Assembly (NCBI GenBank): GCA_030591745.1 | Contig: JAUVAM010000232.1 | Location: 1-6,538 of the forward strand | Source: Deltaproteobacteria bacterium | GTDB lineage: Bacteria; Myxococcota; B64-G9 | Reading direction: 5' to 3' | DNA: 6,538 nucleotides | In this document: positions 1-6,351 of the stretch, piece after piece | Position numbering within the stretch: the stretch's first letter is position 1 | Layout of the letters: every line of letters begins with the position of its first letter | Translations under genes and position numbers: made by a program | The notes under the pieces: generated by a model | The model's database searches: none | What the model saw: the letters and a program-made list of their open reading frames with translations, nothing else | What the model was told of the DNA's origin: nothing

Positions 1-569
1 AGCCAAGAGACCCGATTTCCATCTTGTGCAAGCAGGTAAATCCAGGCCGGTCGATCAATGTGGTAACGCAACATCAGGACCTGACCCGGGAGCAGGGGCT
101 CTACGGATTGGGCGCGTTGAACGGCCAGGGGCCGGCCATTGCGGATTTGTCCGATAATGCCCATGAGCTGAGCTTTGATGGGCGTCACGTGGCCCGCGGC
201 CTTGATGCCCATTTCGTCCGGTTTGGGCTCTGAGCCCCAGGGCGCGATGAACAAAATGATAAGCAGGATTGCAGCCAGGGAGGCGGCAGGCACCAACACG
301 GGCCAGTGGAAAAAGCGCAACAGCCAGGATGCGTTTTTTTTGGGATTGGCCGCGTTGAACATCGCATCGGCCTCGCTTGCGTTGAGGCGGGCCGCAGGTT
401 CAGCAGCCCATTCGAGCAGTTCGCCCTCGTCTATTTCTTCGAAAAGCCTCATGCAGTGTTCACAGTCCGTTTGCAGATGCTTTCGCAGTTCGGTTGCCAG
501 GGCCTCGTCGAGTTGGCCGGCCAGCAAGGCGCGGAGCTTTTCGATGGACTGAATAGGGCAGGTGGACAT
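1..569 (-). CDS. Membrane-anchored anti-sigma factor with DUF4384-like outer domain (partial, 3' end outside window)
   Basis: I translated this frame by hand; it stays open for 189 codons and leaves the window without a stop. The N-terminal ~80 residues look like a cytoplasmic zinc-finger anti-sigma domain: the segment HLQTDCEHC gives H31, C36 and C39. This is H-x4-C-x2-C, one residue longer than the usual H-x3-C-x2-C. A single hydrophobic segment at about 89-109 (VLVPAASLAAILLIILFIAP) is the likely membrane helix. The part after it, with LLPGQVLMLRY and RPAWIYLLAQDG near the window edge, resembles the start of a DUF4384 domain and should lie outside the cytoplasm. The ATG shares its A with the TGA stop of the upstream ECF sigma gene, and AGGAGG lies 7 bases before it (577-582), so the pair is probably translationally coupled. 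Inferred role: bind and inhibit that sigma factor and respond to an envelope signal. The anti-sigma assignment rests mainly on position, topology and the Cys/His cluster. Confidence 0.8.
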   Translation of the reverse strand, partial: MSTCPIQSIEKLRALLAGQLDEALATELRKHLQTDCEHCMRLFEEIDEGELLEWAAEPAARLNASEADAMFNAANPKKNASWLLRFFHWPVLVPAASLAAILLIILFIAPWGSEPKPDEMGIKAAGHVTPIKAQLMGIIGQIRNGRPLAVQRAQSVEPLLPGQVLMLRYHIDRPAWIYLLAQDGNRVSW

Positions 570-1120
570 CAGCCGGCCTCCTCGCAGAGCACGAGCGCCA
601 ACTGATTTTTCAATTTGGCTCGGACCCGAGAGAGGGTGACGGTCACGGTGCCGTGGGGGATGCCCAAGCTTTCCGCGATTTGGCGTGTTGTGTGTTCGGG
701 CTCTGTGTACTTGAGCATGAAGATCTTTTTGGACTTGGCGTCTTCGATGTTTTCGAGGACTTGCTTGACCGCTCCGATGCGTCTTTCCATGGCCTGCTTG
801 TCCTCGGCCTGGGGGCGGTTTTCCATTTCCAGGACGAAGAAGCCATGGGCTTCGCGTTGTCGTTTGTGACGAGCACCCTGGGTTCTGCATACGTTGGCCG
901 CGATGGTAAAAAGCCAGGGGCTGAAGCGAGCCGGGTCCCGTAGCTTGGTCAGGCCCGTAAACATCCTTGAAAAGATTTCTTGGGTCCAGTCCATGGCTCG
1001 CTCTCGATCGCCGTTGGCGCATCTCATGCAATACGCCATCATGCGTGGGTGAAAGCGATCGAAGAGCGCTCGCTGCGCCCTCCGATCGCCGGCTCTGGCT
1101 GATTCGACCAGCTTGATCAT
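569..1120 (-). CDS. ECF-family (sigma-70 group 4) RNA polymerase sigma factor
   Basis: This 183-residue protein has the size and two-domain layout of an ECF sigma factor. Region 2 spans about residues 10-85, with the typical DWTQEIFSRMF stretch (44-54, the D-x-x-Q-E-x-F core-binding motif) and the PWLFTIAANVCR motif (68-79). A charged linker follows. Region 4 spans about 112-172 and ends in a helix-turn-helix, TTRQIAESLGIPHGTVTVTL (144-163), then SRVRAKLK. It should direct RNA polymerase to a small regulon, probably including its own operon. The ATG lies 6 bases after the TAG of the upstream lipoprotein gene; the likely ribosome site AGGGG overlaps that stop codon and sits only 3 bases from the start, which suggests coupling to translation of the lipoprotein. 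The downstream membrane anti-sigma gene overlaps its stop. The regulated promoters cannot be told from this window. The ECF call is firm; the subgroup is not assigned. Confidence 0.93.
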   Translation of the reverse strand: MIKLVESARAGDRRAQRALFDRFHPRMMAYCMRCANGDRERAMDWTQEIFSRMFTGLTKLRDPARFSPWLFTIAANVCRTQGARHKRQREAHGFFVLEMENRPQAEDKQAMERRIGAVKQVLENIEDAKSKKIFMLKYTEPEHTTRQIAESLGIPHGTVTVTLSRVRAKLKNQLALVLCEEAG

Positions 1121-1126
1121 CGACCC

Positions 1127-2914
1127 CTATTCGGTGTTTTCCACTCGGAACAGTTGCGTGTAGCCAGAGATGGGATCCCGGGTGAAGTAAAACAAGTACG
1201 TCCCATCTTCGGAAAAGGCCATGGTGCTGTGGTTGGCCGTGATGAAGGTTTGCGGCTGCATCTGGTCGGCTGGTGTGCCGGCCGGTCCGGTCAGCAGTTG
1301 GAAAAAGCCGGTATCCAAATTGCGGAGACGCAGGGCCTCGATGCTGCTGTCCGGGCTGGTCAAGAGGCGGGGTACTTGATAGTCGCCTTCGCCGATGGGG
1401 AAGAGCCTGGCCACGGCGCTGCCATCTGCAGTGAAGTCGACGAGGGCGCCCGCGCGCTGACTGGTGAGATCAAAGGTCTCGGTGATGCGCACCGTGAGGC
1501 TGTCATCCAGGTAGCTCATGATGCAGGAGCTGTACTCGCCTTGGCAGAGGGTGAAGGTGTCTGAACCTGCGGTGTGATTCAGGGATAATGGGGTCAGGCT
1601 GTTGTCGCTCAGCGCCATGCGGCTGACTGCTCCCGCCACGAAATGAGTGCCTTCGTAAACCCTTCGATCGAGCAACAGTTCGCTGTTGTCCGGGCTCAGG
1701 GTCATTCGGTAGATACTACCATCGCCAGCCTCAATGGTGCGCAAAGTGGAGACTTGGCCCGTGGATACGTCCATGCGCATGATGGCCTGCTCGTAAACGT
1801 CCAGGTTGTGGAGGAAGAAGATGGCTTGGCCGTTCCAGGAAGTGTACAAGGCAAAGGAATAGGCGTCTCCCGAATCGCCAATGTAGCTGGTTGTCAGATT
1901 TGCAAAGTCGGTCATGTAGATCGAGGTCAAAGGATCCCAGCTGCAATTGGGGTCTTCGTAGTCGCAGTCTCGTTGAGGTCGGAAGGCCACCTTGTGGCCA
2001 CCCCGGATCCACATGTCCGAGCCGGTTTTCCAACCGCTCAAGGTCGCGCCCAATTCCTGCTGACCGGTGGTCAAATTGATTCGCACGGGCCGCACCTGAT
2101 ACTCGTAGGCCCAGCCGAAAAGGGTGTCGAAGGCTTGTTGGCGTTCATAGCCATCGAAGTAGCAGATGTCGTCGCCGGCCACCCAGGCCTCTGAAAACAT
2201 CTGCCACCAGGGCATCTCCAAGAGTTTTTGTCCCGAGCTCGTGTCGATGAGGACCAGGCCTTGGGTGAGTGTCTCCGGATTTTCGGGGGAGGCCATGGTG
2301 GCCCGGTATTGCAGGACCCGATCGTCCAGGAGTTGGATTTCTTCGGTGTAGGAAGTGACCAGATCGACGTCGTCGATGAGGACGGTTTCTTGGCCCATCG
2401 GCAGATCAATACGTACGATTTCGTAATTGGCGCTGCCGCCCAGCTTGCGAGCGGCGAAGACGGCCGATCGGTCTGAGTTGTACTTGGGATCGATGTAGTC
2501 GCCCCCTTCGGAGGTAACTCGCTCTTCGAATCCCACCCCGCGCATGTCCACGACAGGAGAGATGCTTTCTAAGGGCTGTACAAAGAGCCGACCCGCGTCG
2601 TTGGCCCCTTCGTAGACCGCCATCTGTTTCAGTGAGCCCAAGCCCGCCCCGTCGTTGACCACGATGTCCACCGGACCCAACTCGTCTAGTTCCATGCTGA
2701 ACATGCCCTGTTCGTCCGTTTTGACCCCAAGGACGGCCAGGCCATCTCGAACCAAATACACGTCCACCGAAGCCAGGATTTCGCCCTGAGCGGTCAGGGC
2801 CAGACCCTCCAGGCTGGCGGCGCCCGTGGGGTCATCCATATCGGAAAAGCCACCACAGGCTGTGGCCAAAATCGTCAATGCGCTAATAAAAAACAGTTTT
2901 TTGACTTTCTTCAT
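1127..2914 (-). CDS. Lipoprotein with carboxypeptidase-regulatory-like domain and TolB/WD40-like propeller repeats
   Basis: The 595-residue product begins with a lysine-rich signal peptide and a hydrophobic core ending in LATAC, so C20 is the probable lipidated cysteine. Residues ~33-113 read like a carboxypeptidase-regulatory (transthyretin-like beta) domain: ASLEGLAL, then SVDVYLVRDG and GVKTDEQGMFSMEL. The rest is beta-rich with repeated blade-like motifs typical of TolB/PD40 propellers, for example YRMTLSPDNSELLLDRR (402-418), LVDFTADGSAVARLF (491-505) and MAFSEDGTYLFYFTRD (565-580), often followed by phrases such as MRMDVSTGQ. Close cysteine pairs at C317/C324 and C457/C464 could form disulfides, which fits an exported protein. 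No catalytic residues were recognised; a binding or sensing role is likelier. It is the first gene of an operon with the ECF sigma and anti-sigma genes, so it may take part in signal perception, but this is inference. The start is fixed by a strong Shine-Dalgarno 5 bases upstream. The exact family is not recognised. Confidence 0.88.
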   Translation of the reverse strand: MKKVKKLFFISALTILATACGGFSDMDDPTGAASLEGLALTAQGEILASVDVYLVRDGLAVLGVKTDEQGMFSMELDELGPVDIVVNDGAGLGSLKQMAVYEGANDAGRLFVQPLESISPVVDMRGVGFEERVTSEGGDYIDPKYNSDRSAVFAARKLGGSANYEIVRIDLPMGQETVLIDDVDLVTSYTEEIQLLDDRVLQYRATMASPENPETLTQGLVLIDTSSGQKLLEMPWWQMFSEAWVAGDDICYFDGYERQQAFDTLFGWAYEYQVRPVRINLTTGQQELGATLSGWKTGSDMWIRGGHKVAFRPQRDCDYEDPNCSWDPLTSIYMTDFANLTTSYIGDSGDAYSFALYTSWNGQAIFFLHNLDVYEQAIMRMDVSTGQVSTLRTIEAGDGSIYRMTLSPDNSELLLDRRVYEGTHFVAGAVSRMALSDNSLTPLSLNHTAGSDTFTLCQGEYSSCIMSYLDDSLTVRITETFDLTSQRAGALVDFTADGSAVARLFPIGEGDYQVPRLLTSPDSSIEALRLRNLDTGFFQLLTGPAGTPADQMQPQTFITANHSTMAFSEDGTYLFYFTRDPISGYTQLFRVENTE

Positions 2915-2919
2915 CTCAT

Positions 2920-2927
2920 CCTCCTCT
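2920..2927 (-). promoter_or_regulatory. Ribosome binding site of the propeller lipoprotein gene
   Basis: On the minus strand AGAGGAGG is followed by 5 bases and then the ATG at 2914. Another ATG inside the spacer is out of frame and closes after two codons, so it is not a competing start. This supports the signal-peptide start used for the lipoprotein. Confidence 0.8.
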
Positions 2928-2987
2928 AAGGTTTATTGTGCAGCCTTAAAGAGAAAGACCAGCCCAAGGGCGTTTGATTACATTCTG

Positions 2988-2999
2988 GCAAATTTTTGC
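2988..2999. repeat. Short inverted repeat in the divergent intergenic region
   Basis: GCAAATTTTTGC is two 5-base arms (GCAAA/TTTGC) around a TT centre. It lies in the 120-base region between the divergent lipoprotein and mntP genes, 36 bases before the mntP start. Its position would suit an operator, but the arms are short and AT-rich and could arise by chance. It does not match an MntR or DtxR box that I can recall. I could not pick a convincing -35/-10 pair on either strand of this region. Confidence 0.25.
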
Positions 3000-3020
3000 T
3001 CGAATTCCCAGGAGGAGCGT

Positions 3021-3025
3021 GGGAG
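3021..3025 (+). promoter_or_regulatory. Probable ribosome binding site setting the GTG start of mntP
   Basis: GGGAG lies 9 bases before the GTG at 3035. A stronger AGGAGG at 3010-3015 is also present, but it is 19 bases from that GTG, and no in-frame start codon lies at a normal distance from it. The family's usual N-terminus (M-S-L-L-E followed by the first helix) agrees with the GTG. Confidence 0.5.
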
Positions 3026-3034
3026 CTTCAATGG

Positions 3035-3595
3035 GTGAGCTTGCTGGAAGTCATCCTGCTGGCATTGGCCCTGGCGGCCGATGCTTTTTCCGTGGGCGCG
3101 GCCTGTGGACTCAATTCTTGTTCACCCCGGCAGGTGTTTCGGCTTTCTTTCTCCTTTGGTTTTTTTCAGGCCTTCATGCCGGTCCTGGGCGCCTTGGCCG
3201 GCATGGGTCTGGCCGGCGTCATCGGTGCCTACGATCACTGGGTGGCCTTCGGTTTGCTGCAGGCCATCGGGCTGAAGATGATCATCGGTGCCTTTCGCCA
3301 TAAGGAACGGACAGAGGTTTGCGAGGAGGCCTCCGATCCTACCCTGGGCTGGAGTCTTCTTGGGCTGTCTGTCGCCGTAAGCATCGACGCTTTGGGTGCC
3401 GGGGTGGGCATGGCCCTGGTCATGGATTGGTGGCAGCTTTCCTGGGCCGTGGCCATCATCGGCCTGGTGGCCGCCGCCGGCACCTGGTTGGGCATGCGTC
3501 TGGGCCATGCTCTTTCGGGCAGGTTGGATAAGCGCATCGAGGCCGTGGCCGGCTTGGTGCTGATGATTTTGGGCTTGCGTATGCTTCTGTGGTAG
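3035..3595 (+). CDS. mntP: MntP family manganese efflux pump
   Basis: MntP (formerly YebN, DUF204) exports Mn(II) across the inner membrane and protects against manganese excess. Read from the GTG at 3035 the protein has 186 residues, close to the 188 of E. coli MntP, and is almost wholly hydrophobic with six likely helices (about 3-22, 35-63, 66-86, 106-128, 133-155, 167-185). The two homologous halves carry the hallmark acidic motifs: ALAADAFSVG with D16 in helix 1 and AVSIDALGAGVG with D118 in helix 4, at the same numbers as the Asp residues of the E. coli protein. HWVAFGLLQAIGLKMIIGAFR and the closing AGLVLMILGLRML also match the family. An upstream TTG at 2996 would add 13 residues (including EFPGGAWE) that do not fit the family start. 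It is followed after 26 bases by a radical SAM gene, so both are probably co-transcribed. No manganese riboswitch was recognised in the short leader. Confidence 0.93.
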   Translation: MSLLEVILLALALAADAFSVGAACGLNSCSPRQVFRLSFSFGFFQAFMPVLGALAGMGLAGVIGAYDHWVAFGLLQAIGLKMIIGAFRHKERTEVCEEASDPTLGWSLLGLSVAVSIDALGAGVGMALVMDWWQLSWAVAIIGLVAAAGTWLGMRLGHALSGRLDKRIEAVAGLVLMILGLRMLLW

Positions 3596-3607
3596 CGCAT
3601 GGGGAAG

Positions 3608-3616
3608 AGGAGGAGG
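3608..3616 (+). promoter_or_regulatory. Ribosome binding site of the radical SAM gene
   Basis: AGGAGGAGG ends 5 bases before the ATG at 3622. This favours that start over the GTG at 3589, which would begin inside mntP and add a low-complexity, acidic leader (VAHGEEEEAK) absent from the family's usual start. Confidence 0.8.
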
Positions 3617-3621
3617 CGAAA

Positions 3622-4596
3622 ATGAAAGCGACGCGCGTATATGGGCCCGTGCCTTCACGGCGTTTTGGGCTTTCTTTGGGCATCGATTTGGTGCCCCACA
3701 AGATTTGCAACTACGACTGCATATATTGCCAGCTGGGCCCCACGCCGGAAACCACGCTTGTGCGGAAGGATTTCGCGCCGGTCGACGAGATCTTAGCCGA
3801 GGTGAAGGCCGCTTTGGAGCGCGGTCCCCGGCCCGACGTGCTCACTTTGGCGGGTAGCGGCGATCCCAGCCTGGTGGCAAGCCTTGGCGCATTAATAGAC
3901 GGCTTGCACGCCATGAGCGATGTGCCGGTGGTCCTGCTAACCAACGGCGGACTCCTGTACCGGGAAGACGTGGCCAAAGACGCCCAGAAGGCTGACATCC
4001 TCGCGCCCAACTTGGACGCCGGCGATCCAGAGACCTTCGCCCGCATCAACCGACCCCATGCAGATATCGGTTTCGATCAGATGCTGGATGGCCTGCGCCA
4101 GGCCTGCGCCAATCATCCCGGTCAGGTGCGCATCGAAGTCGTCATCGTGCCAGGCATCAACGACTCGGAGGCCAGCTTGCAGGCTTTGGCCTCCATTCTG
4201 GACGGCTTACGGGCCAACAGCATCGACATTAACACCCCCGTGCGCCCCAGTCCTGGACGCGAACTGGGCCCCTGTTCGCCGGAATGCCTGAAACAAGCTC
4301 AGAAGCTCTTCGGGCCCAGGGCCCTGGTAGTAGCCGGGTATCGGGGGCGCGAATTGCCCGATGCCGGGCAGGACGATCTATTGGAGCGCATCCGGGCGAC
4401 TCTGGGCCGAAGGCCCTGTACCCTGGAAGACCTGCACAAGGCCACAGGCAGCAACCGCCATGAGCTCATTAAACTTTTGGAAAAGGGCTTAGACGAGGGC
4501 TTCTTGGAAACCCGCCCCGGTGCCGCGGGTGCCTATTATCTGATGCGCGAAATCGCCGCGGAGCCAGTGGCCCGACACGATCCCGATCACGAATAG
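3622..4596 (+). CDS. Radical SAM protein, COG0731-like, with C-terminal winged-helix-like region
   Basis: This 324-residue protein carries the radical SAM cluster motif C-x3-C-x2-C as CNYDCIYC (C29, C33, C36), which binds a [4Fe-4S] cluster that cleaves S-adenosylmethionine. The opening YGPVPSRRFGLSLGIDLVP (residues 7-25) is the signature N-terminus of the COG0731 group of Fe-S oxidoreductases, distant relatives of the tRNA wybutosine enzyme TYW1. Other conserved pieces are TLAGSGDPSL (75-84), equivalent to the usual G-x-GEPTL with Asp for Glu; LLTNGG (105-110); NLDAGD (130-135); RINRP (141-145); and VVIVPGINDSE (173-183). Residues ~260-310 (TLEDLHKATGSNRHELIKLL, then LDEGFLETRPG and AYYLM) look like a small winged helix-turn-helix. 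The substrate is unknown for most members of the group. The gene follows mntP by 26 bases on the same strand, so it is probably co-transcribed. Family assignment is firm; the reaction is not known. Confidence 0.92.
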   Translation: MKATRVYGPVPSRRFGLSLGIDLVPHKICNYDCIYCQLGPTPETTLVRKDFAPVDEILAEVKAALERGPRPDVLTLAGSGDPSLVASLGALIDGLHAMSDVPVVLLTNGGLLYREDVAKDAQKADILAPNLDAGDPETFARINRPHADIGFDQMLDGLRQACANHPGQVRIEVVIVPGINDSEASLQALASILDGLRANSIDINTPVRPSPGRELGPCSPECLKQAQKLFGPRALVVAGYRGRELPDAGQDDLLERIRATLGRRPCTLEDLHKATGSNRHELIKLLEKGLDEGFLETRPGAAGAYYLMREIAAEPVARHDPDHE

Positions 4597-4626
4597 GGTC
4601 TTGGGTTCGCCCCTCCCCGGATCGAC

Positions 4627-6294
4627 TTAGCTCGGCGGTAGTGGGGGTAGATAGAAATCCACGAAGAGGACCGGGTGATCGGAAATGTTATATCCGGTGG
4701 GCCCCGTGGGCCTTTGTCGAAGATGGTTCGAGCAGGGCATTCTTTTGAAGAAGATAAAATCGACAGAGCGATGGGGACCGCCGGCGTAGCATTCATAGGC
4801 GGGATCCTTGAAGCCCCAGTTGCTTACTCTGCTGTATTCCGCCACGCCAAACTCTTCTACCGCCCTGACCCAGTCCTGGTTTTCCCCGGGCGGCAGGTTT
4901 TGCCAAGTATAGGGGGCGTCTTCAATCGAGGCGGCCTCTTCCTGGGTGGTGCCGGCCATCCTGAGCATGTTGAAATCTCCGCCTATCACCACGGGGTGCT
5001 GGTGGTCGGCGTATACCCCCTGCTGGACCAACACGGTCGAAAGCTCGTCCCTTTTTTCCGCCATCCGTTCTATAGGCGTGGTGCTGTTGTGGGGCACGAT
5101 GTGAAGGTTGATGACGATCAGGGGCTCGAAGCCTGGAAGAAAAAACTTCATGGTCAACATCCGGCGCACGTTTTCCCAGGTCGTAGGCGGATCCCATGTG
5201 CTGATCACCTCCGAGAACCACCACGATTGCCCAGGTGTCGCGACATCCTTGTGGACGAGGCCGCCTTTTACGCGGGAAGACATGAAAGTCATGATGTTGT
5301 GAGTCCCATCGCGGATGATCGCGCTGTTGTCGTCCCTTTCGAGCTCCATCGGGGTGTCCGGCAGGTATTCCGTGTCGGGTCGATATCTCCCCTGATCTCT
5401 GAATTTCGCGTAAATCCCCCGATACCCAGCCGCAGCAAGCTCGTTGCGCAAATATCCGATTTGTTCGGCATGGAGGTTCGGTTGAACGTAGCGGTGGTAG
5501 TACCAGCCGTCTTGTTGCACCTCTTGCAGCAGCGCAATATCGACCTGGTCGTTTGTGATCATTTGTACGACGGCATCGAGAGATTCACCGTTGACGTGCA
5601 TGGCCCAGGGGTCGGGGTCCATGCCCGCGTGAATATTGTAGCTCATCATCCTGATTTTCATGCAGGGCAGGTCTCGGGTTTCCGTGGCACTCCCGTCACA
5701 GATATGCGTCGGGGGAGAGCAGGTTCGCGTTCGGATGAAGTGCTGTAGGAGATCCTCACCAGAGATTTCCGAGCAGTTCCCACTCTTCCGCCAGTCGCTC
5801 CAGTCGCTCCAGGTGCCTTGGGGGAGACATTGTTCGTCGGACATCAAGTAGCCATCATCGCAGCTGACGAGCATGCAGGGACCATAGTCGCTCCACTGGC
5901 CATCGACGCAGCTCCGGCTCTGCTCCCCTTCGCCGTTGGGCACATCGCAGGCGCTTTGGCTAGGGCCGATGCAGGTCGCCACACAGGTACCGTTCTCGCA
6001 GATTTGATCGACCGAGCAAGAAGACACGCACTCATCATCCAGGCAAACCATGCACAGGCTGGCGTCGCAGTCCGAATCGCAGGTGTCGTTCACGCAGGTG
6101 CCGTTCTCGCAGATTTGATCGACTGTGCAAGAAGACACGCACTCATCATCCAGACAAACCATGCACAGGCTGGCGTCGCAGTCCGAATCGCAGGCGGGAT
6201 CGATCACGCCGCCCCCGCAGCCAGGCAGGCCAAAGGACGTCGTCAGGATGAGCAGCAGACTCCAGTTTATCGACCACGCATGCAGAGGCTTCAT
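4627..6294 (-). CDS. Cys-rich lipoprotein with TSP1-like region and endonuclease/exonuclease/phosphatase domain
   Basis: The 555-residue product starts with a signal peptide ending in the lipobox LPGC (C26 lipidated). Residues 35-71 and 72-108 are tandem Cys-rich units. Residues 109-160 add further Cys pairs, and 161-211 resembles a thrombospondin type 1 repeat (WSDWSDW, RTRTC, then a CDG and a closing LPC). Residues ~212-550 form an EEP (DNase I-like) hydrolase with complete motifs: SYNIHAG (N220), LLQEV (metal ligand E258), INLHIVPHN (H398), IGGDFNM (D440, N442), RSVDFIFF (D512) and ISDHPVLFVDF (D539, H540). It should cleave phosphodiester bonds outside the cytoplasm; nucleic acid, phospholipid or inositol phosphate are all possible. 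I chose the ATG at 6294 because the Shine-Dalgarno and signal peptide fit it; an in-frame ATG at 6348 would place 18 polar residues ahead of the signal. It lies 57 bases after an unidentified gene on the same strand and converges with the radical SAM gene. Confidence 0.9.
   Translation of the reverse strand: MKPLHAWSINWSLLLILTTSFGLPGCGGGVIDPACDSDCDASLCMVCLDDECVSSCTVDQICENGTCVNDTCDSDCDASLCMVCLDDECVSSCSVDQICENGTCVATCIGPSQSACDVPNGEGEQSRSCVDGQWSDYGPCMLVSCDDGYLMSDEQCLPQGTWSDWSDWRKSGNCSEISGEDLLQHFIRTRTCSPPTHICDGSATETRDLPCMKIRMMSYNIHAGMDPDPWAMHVNGESLDAVVQMITNDQVDIALLQEVQQDGWYYHRYVQPNLHAEQIGYLRNELAAAGYRGIYAKFRDQGRYRPDTEYLPDTPMELERDDNSAIIRDGTHNIMTFMSSRVKGGLVHKDVATPGQSWWFSEVISTWDPPTTWENVRRMLTMKFFLPGFEPLIVINLHIVPHNSTTPIERMAEKRDELSTVLVQQGVYADHQHPVVIGGDFNMLRMAGTTQEEAASIEDAPYTWQNLPPGENQDWVRAVEEFGVAEYSRVSNWGFKDPAYECYAGGPHRSVDFIFFKRMPCSNHLRQRPTGPTGYNISDHPVLFVDFYLPPLPPS
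5971..6192 (-). repeat. Two-copy 111-bp in-frame tandem repeat inside the EEP lipoprotein gene
   Basis: Two adjacent 111-base (37-codon) units occupy 6082-6192 and 5971-6081. Aligned by eye, they differ at 12 positions, 7 of them in the last 10 bases of the unit; the other 101 bases differ at only 5. The encoded units share the Cys spacing C-x3-C-x4-C-x2-C-x4-C-x3-C-x5-C-x4-C and differ by one Thr/Ser change over the first 34 residues. Such nucleotide identity, including synonymous sites, points to a recent duplication or to gene conversion. Confidence 0.93.
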
Positions 6295-6299
6295 CCTGT

Positions 6300-6306
6300 C
6301 CCCTCC
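6300..6306 (-). promoter_or_regulatory. Ribosome binding site of the EEP lipoprotein gene
   Basis: GGAGGGG on the minus strand lies 5 bases upstream of the ATG at 6294, directly before the signal peptide. The alternative ATG at 6348 has no comparable site, so this motif decides the start. Confidence 0.75.
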
Positions 6307-6351
6307 AATGAGAAGGCCTTGATCTTTTTGACTCTTGGCCCAGGACACTGG

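Noticed and set aside
1643..2194. Plus-strand open frame of 183 codons inside the lipoprotein gene
   Set aside because: The minus strand encodes a coherent lipoprotein with signal peptide and ribosome site; the plus frame has no convincing start signal or family features.
2928..3034. Possible yybP-ykoY manganese riboswitch ahead of mntP
   Set aside because: The leader is short and I could not find the conserved loop sequences of that riboswitch; a covariance-model search (Rfam RF00080) would settle it.
3122..3658. Minus-strand open frame of 178 codons across mntP
   Set aside because: His/Gln/Pro-rich composition typical of an antisense shadow, and mntP is unambiguous on the other strand.
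4597..4626. Bidirectional terminator between the convergent genes
   Set aside because: Only a 3-base-pair GGG-TTCG-CCC hairpin without a T-run is visible, too weak to call.
4675..5748. Long plus-strand open frame (357 codons) opposite the EEP gene
   Set aside because: It is antisense to a protein with a full set of EEP catalytic motifs, shows no recognisable domain, and has the composition of a shadow frame.
6295..6348. Longer N-terminus of the EEP lipoprotein from the ATG at 6348
   Set aside because: It would put 18 mostly polar residues ahead of the signal peptide and lacks a ribosome site, while the ATG at 6294 has both features.
6307..6351. Terminator hairpin between the partial right-edge gene and the EEP gene, with GGCC arms around a TTTTT
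   Set aside because: Only the 4-base GGCC ends pair; the inner bases mismatch and the T-run is in the loop rather than after the stem.
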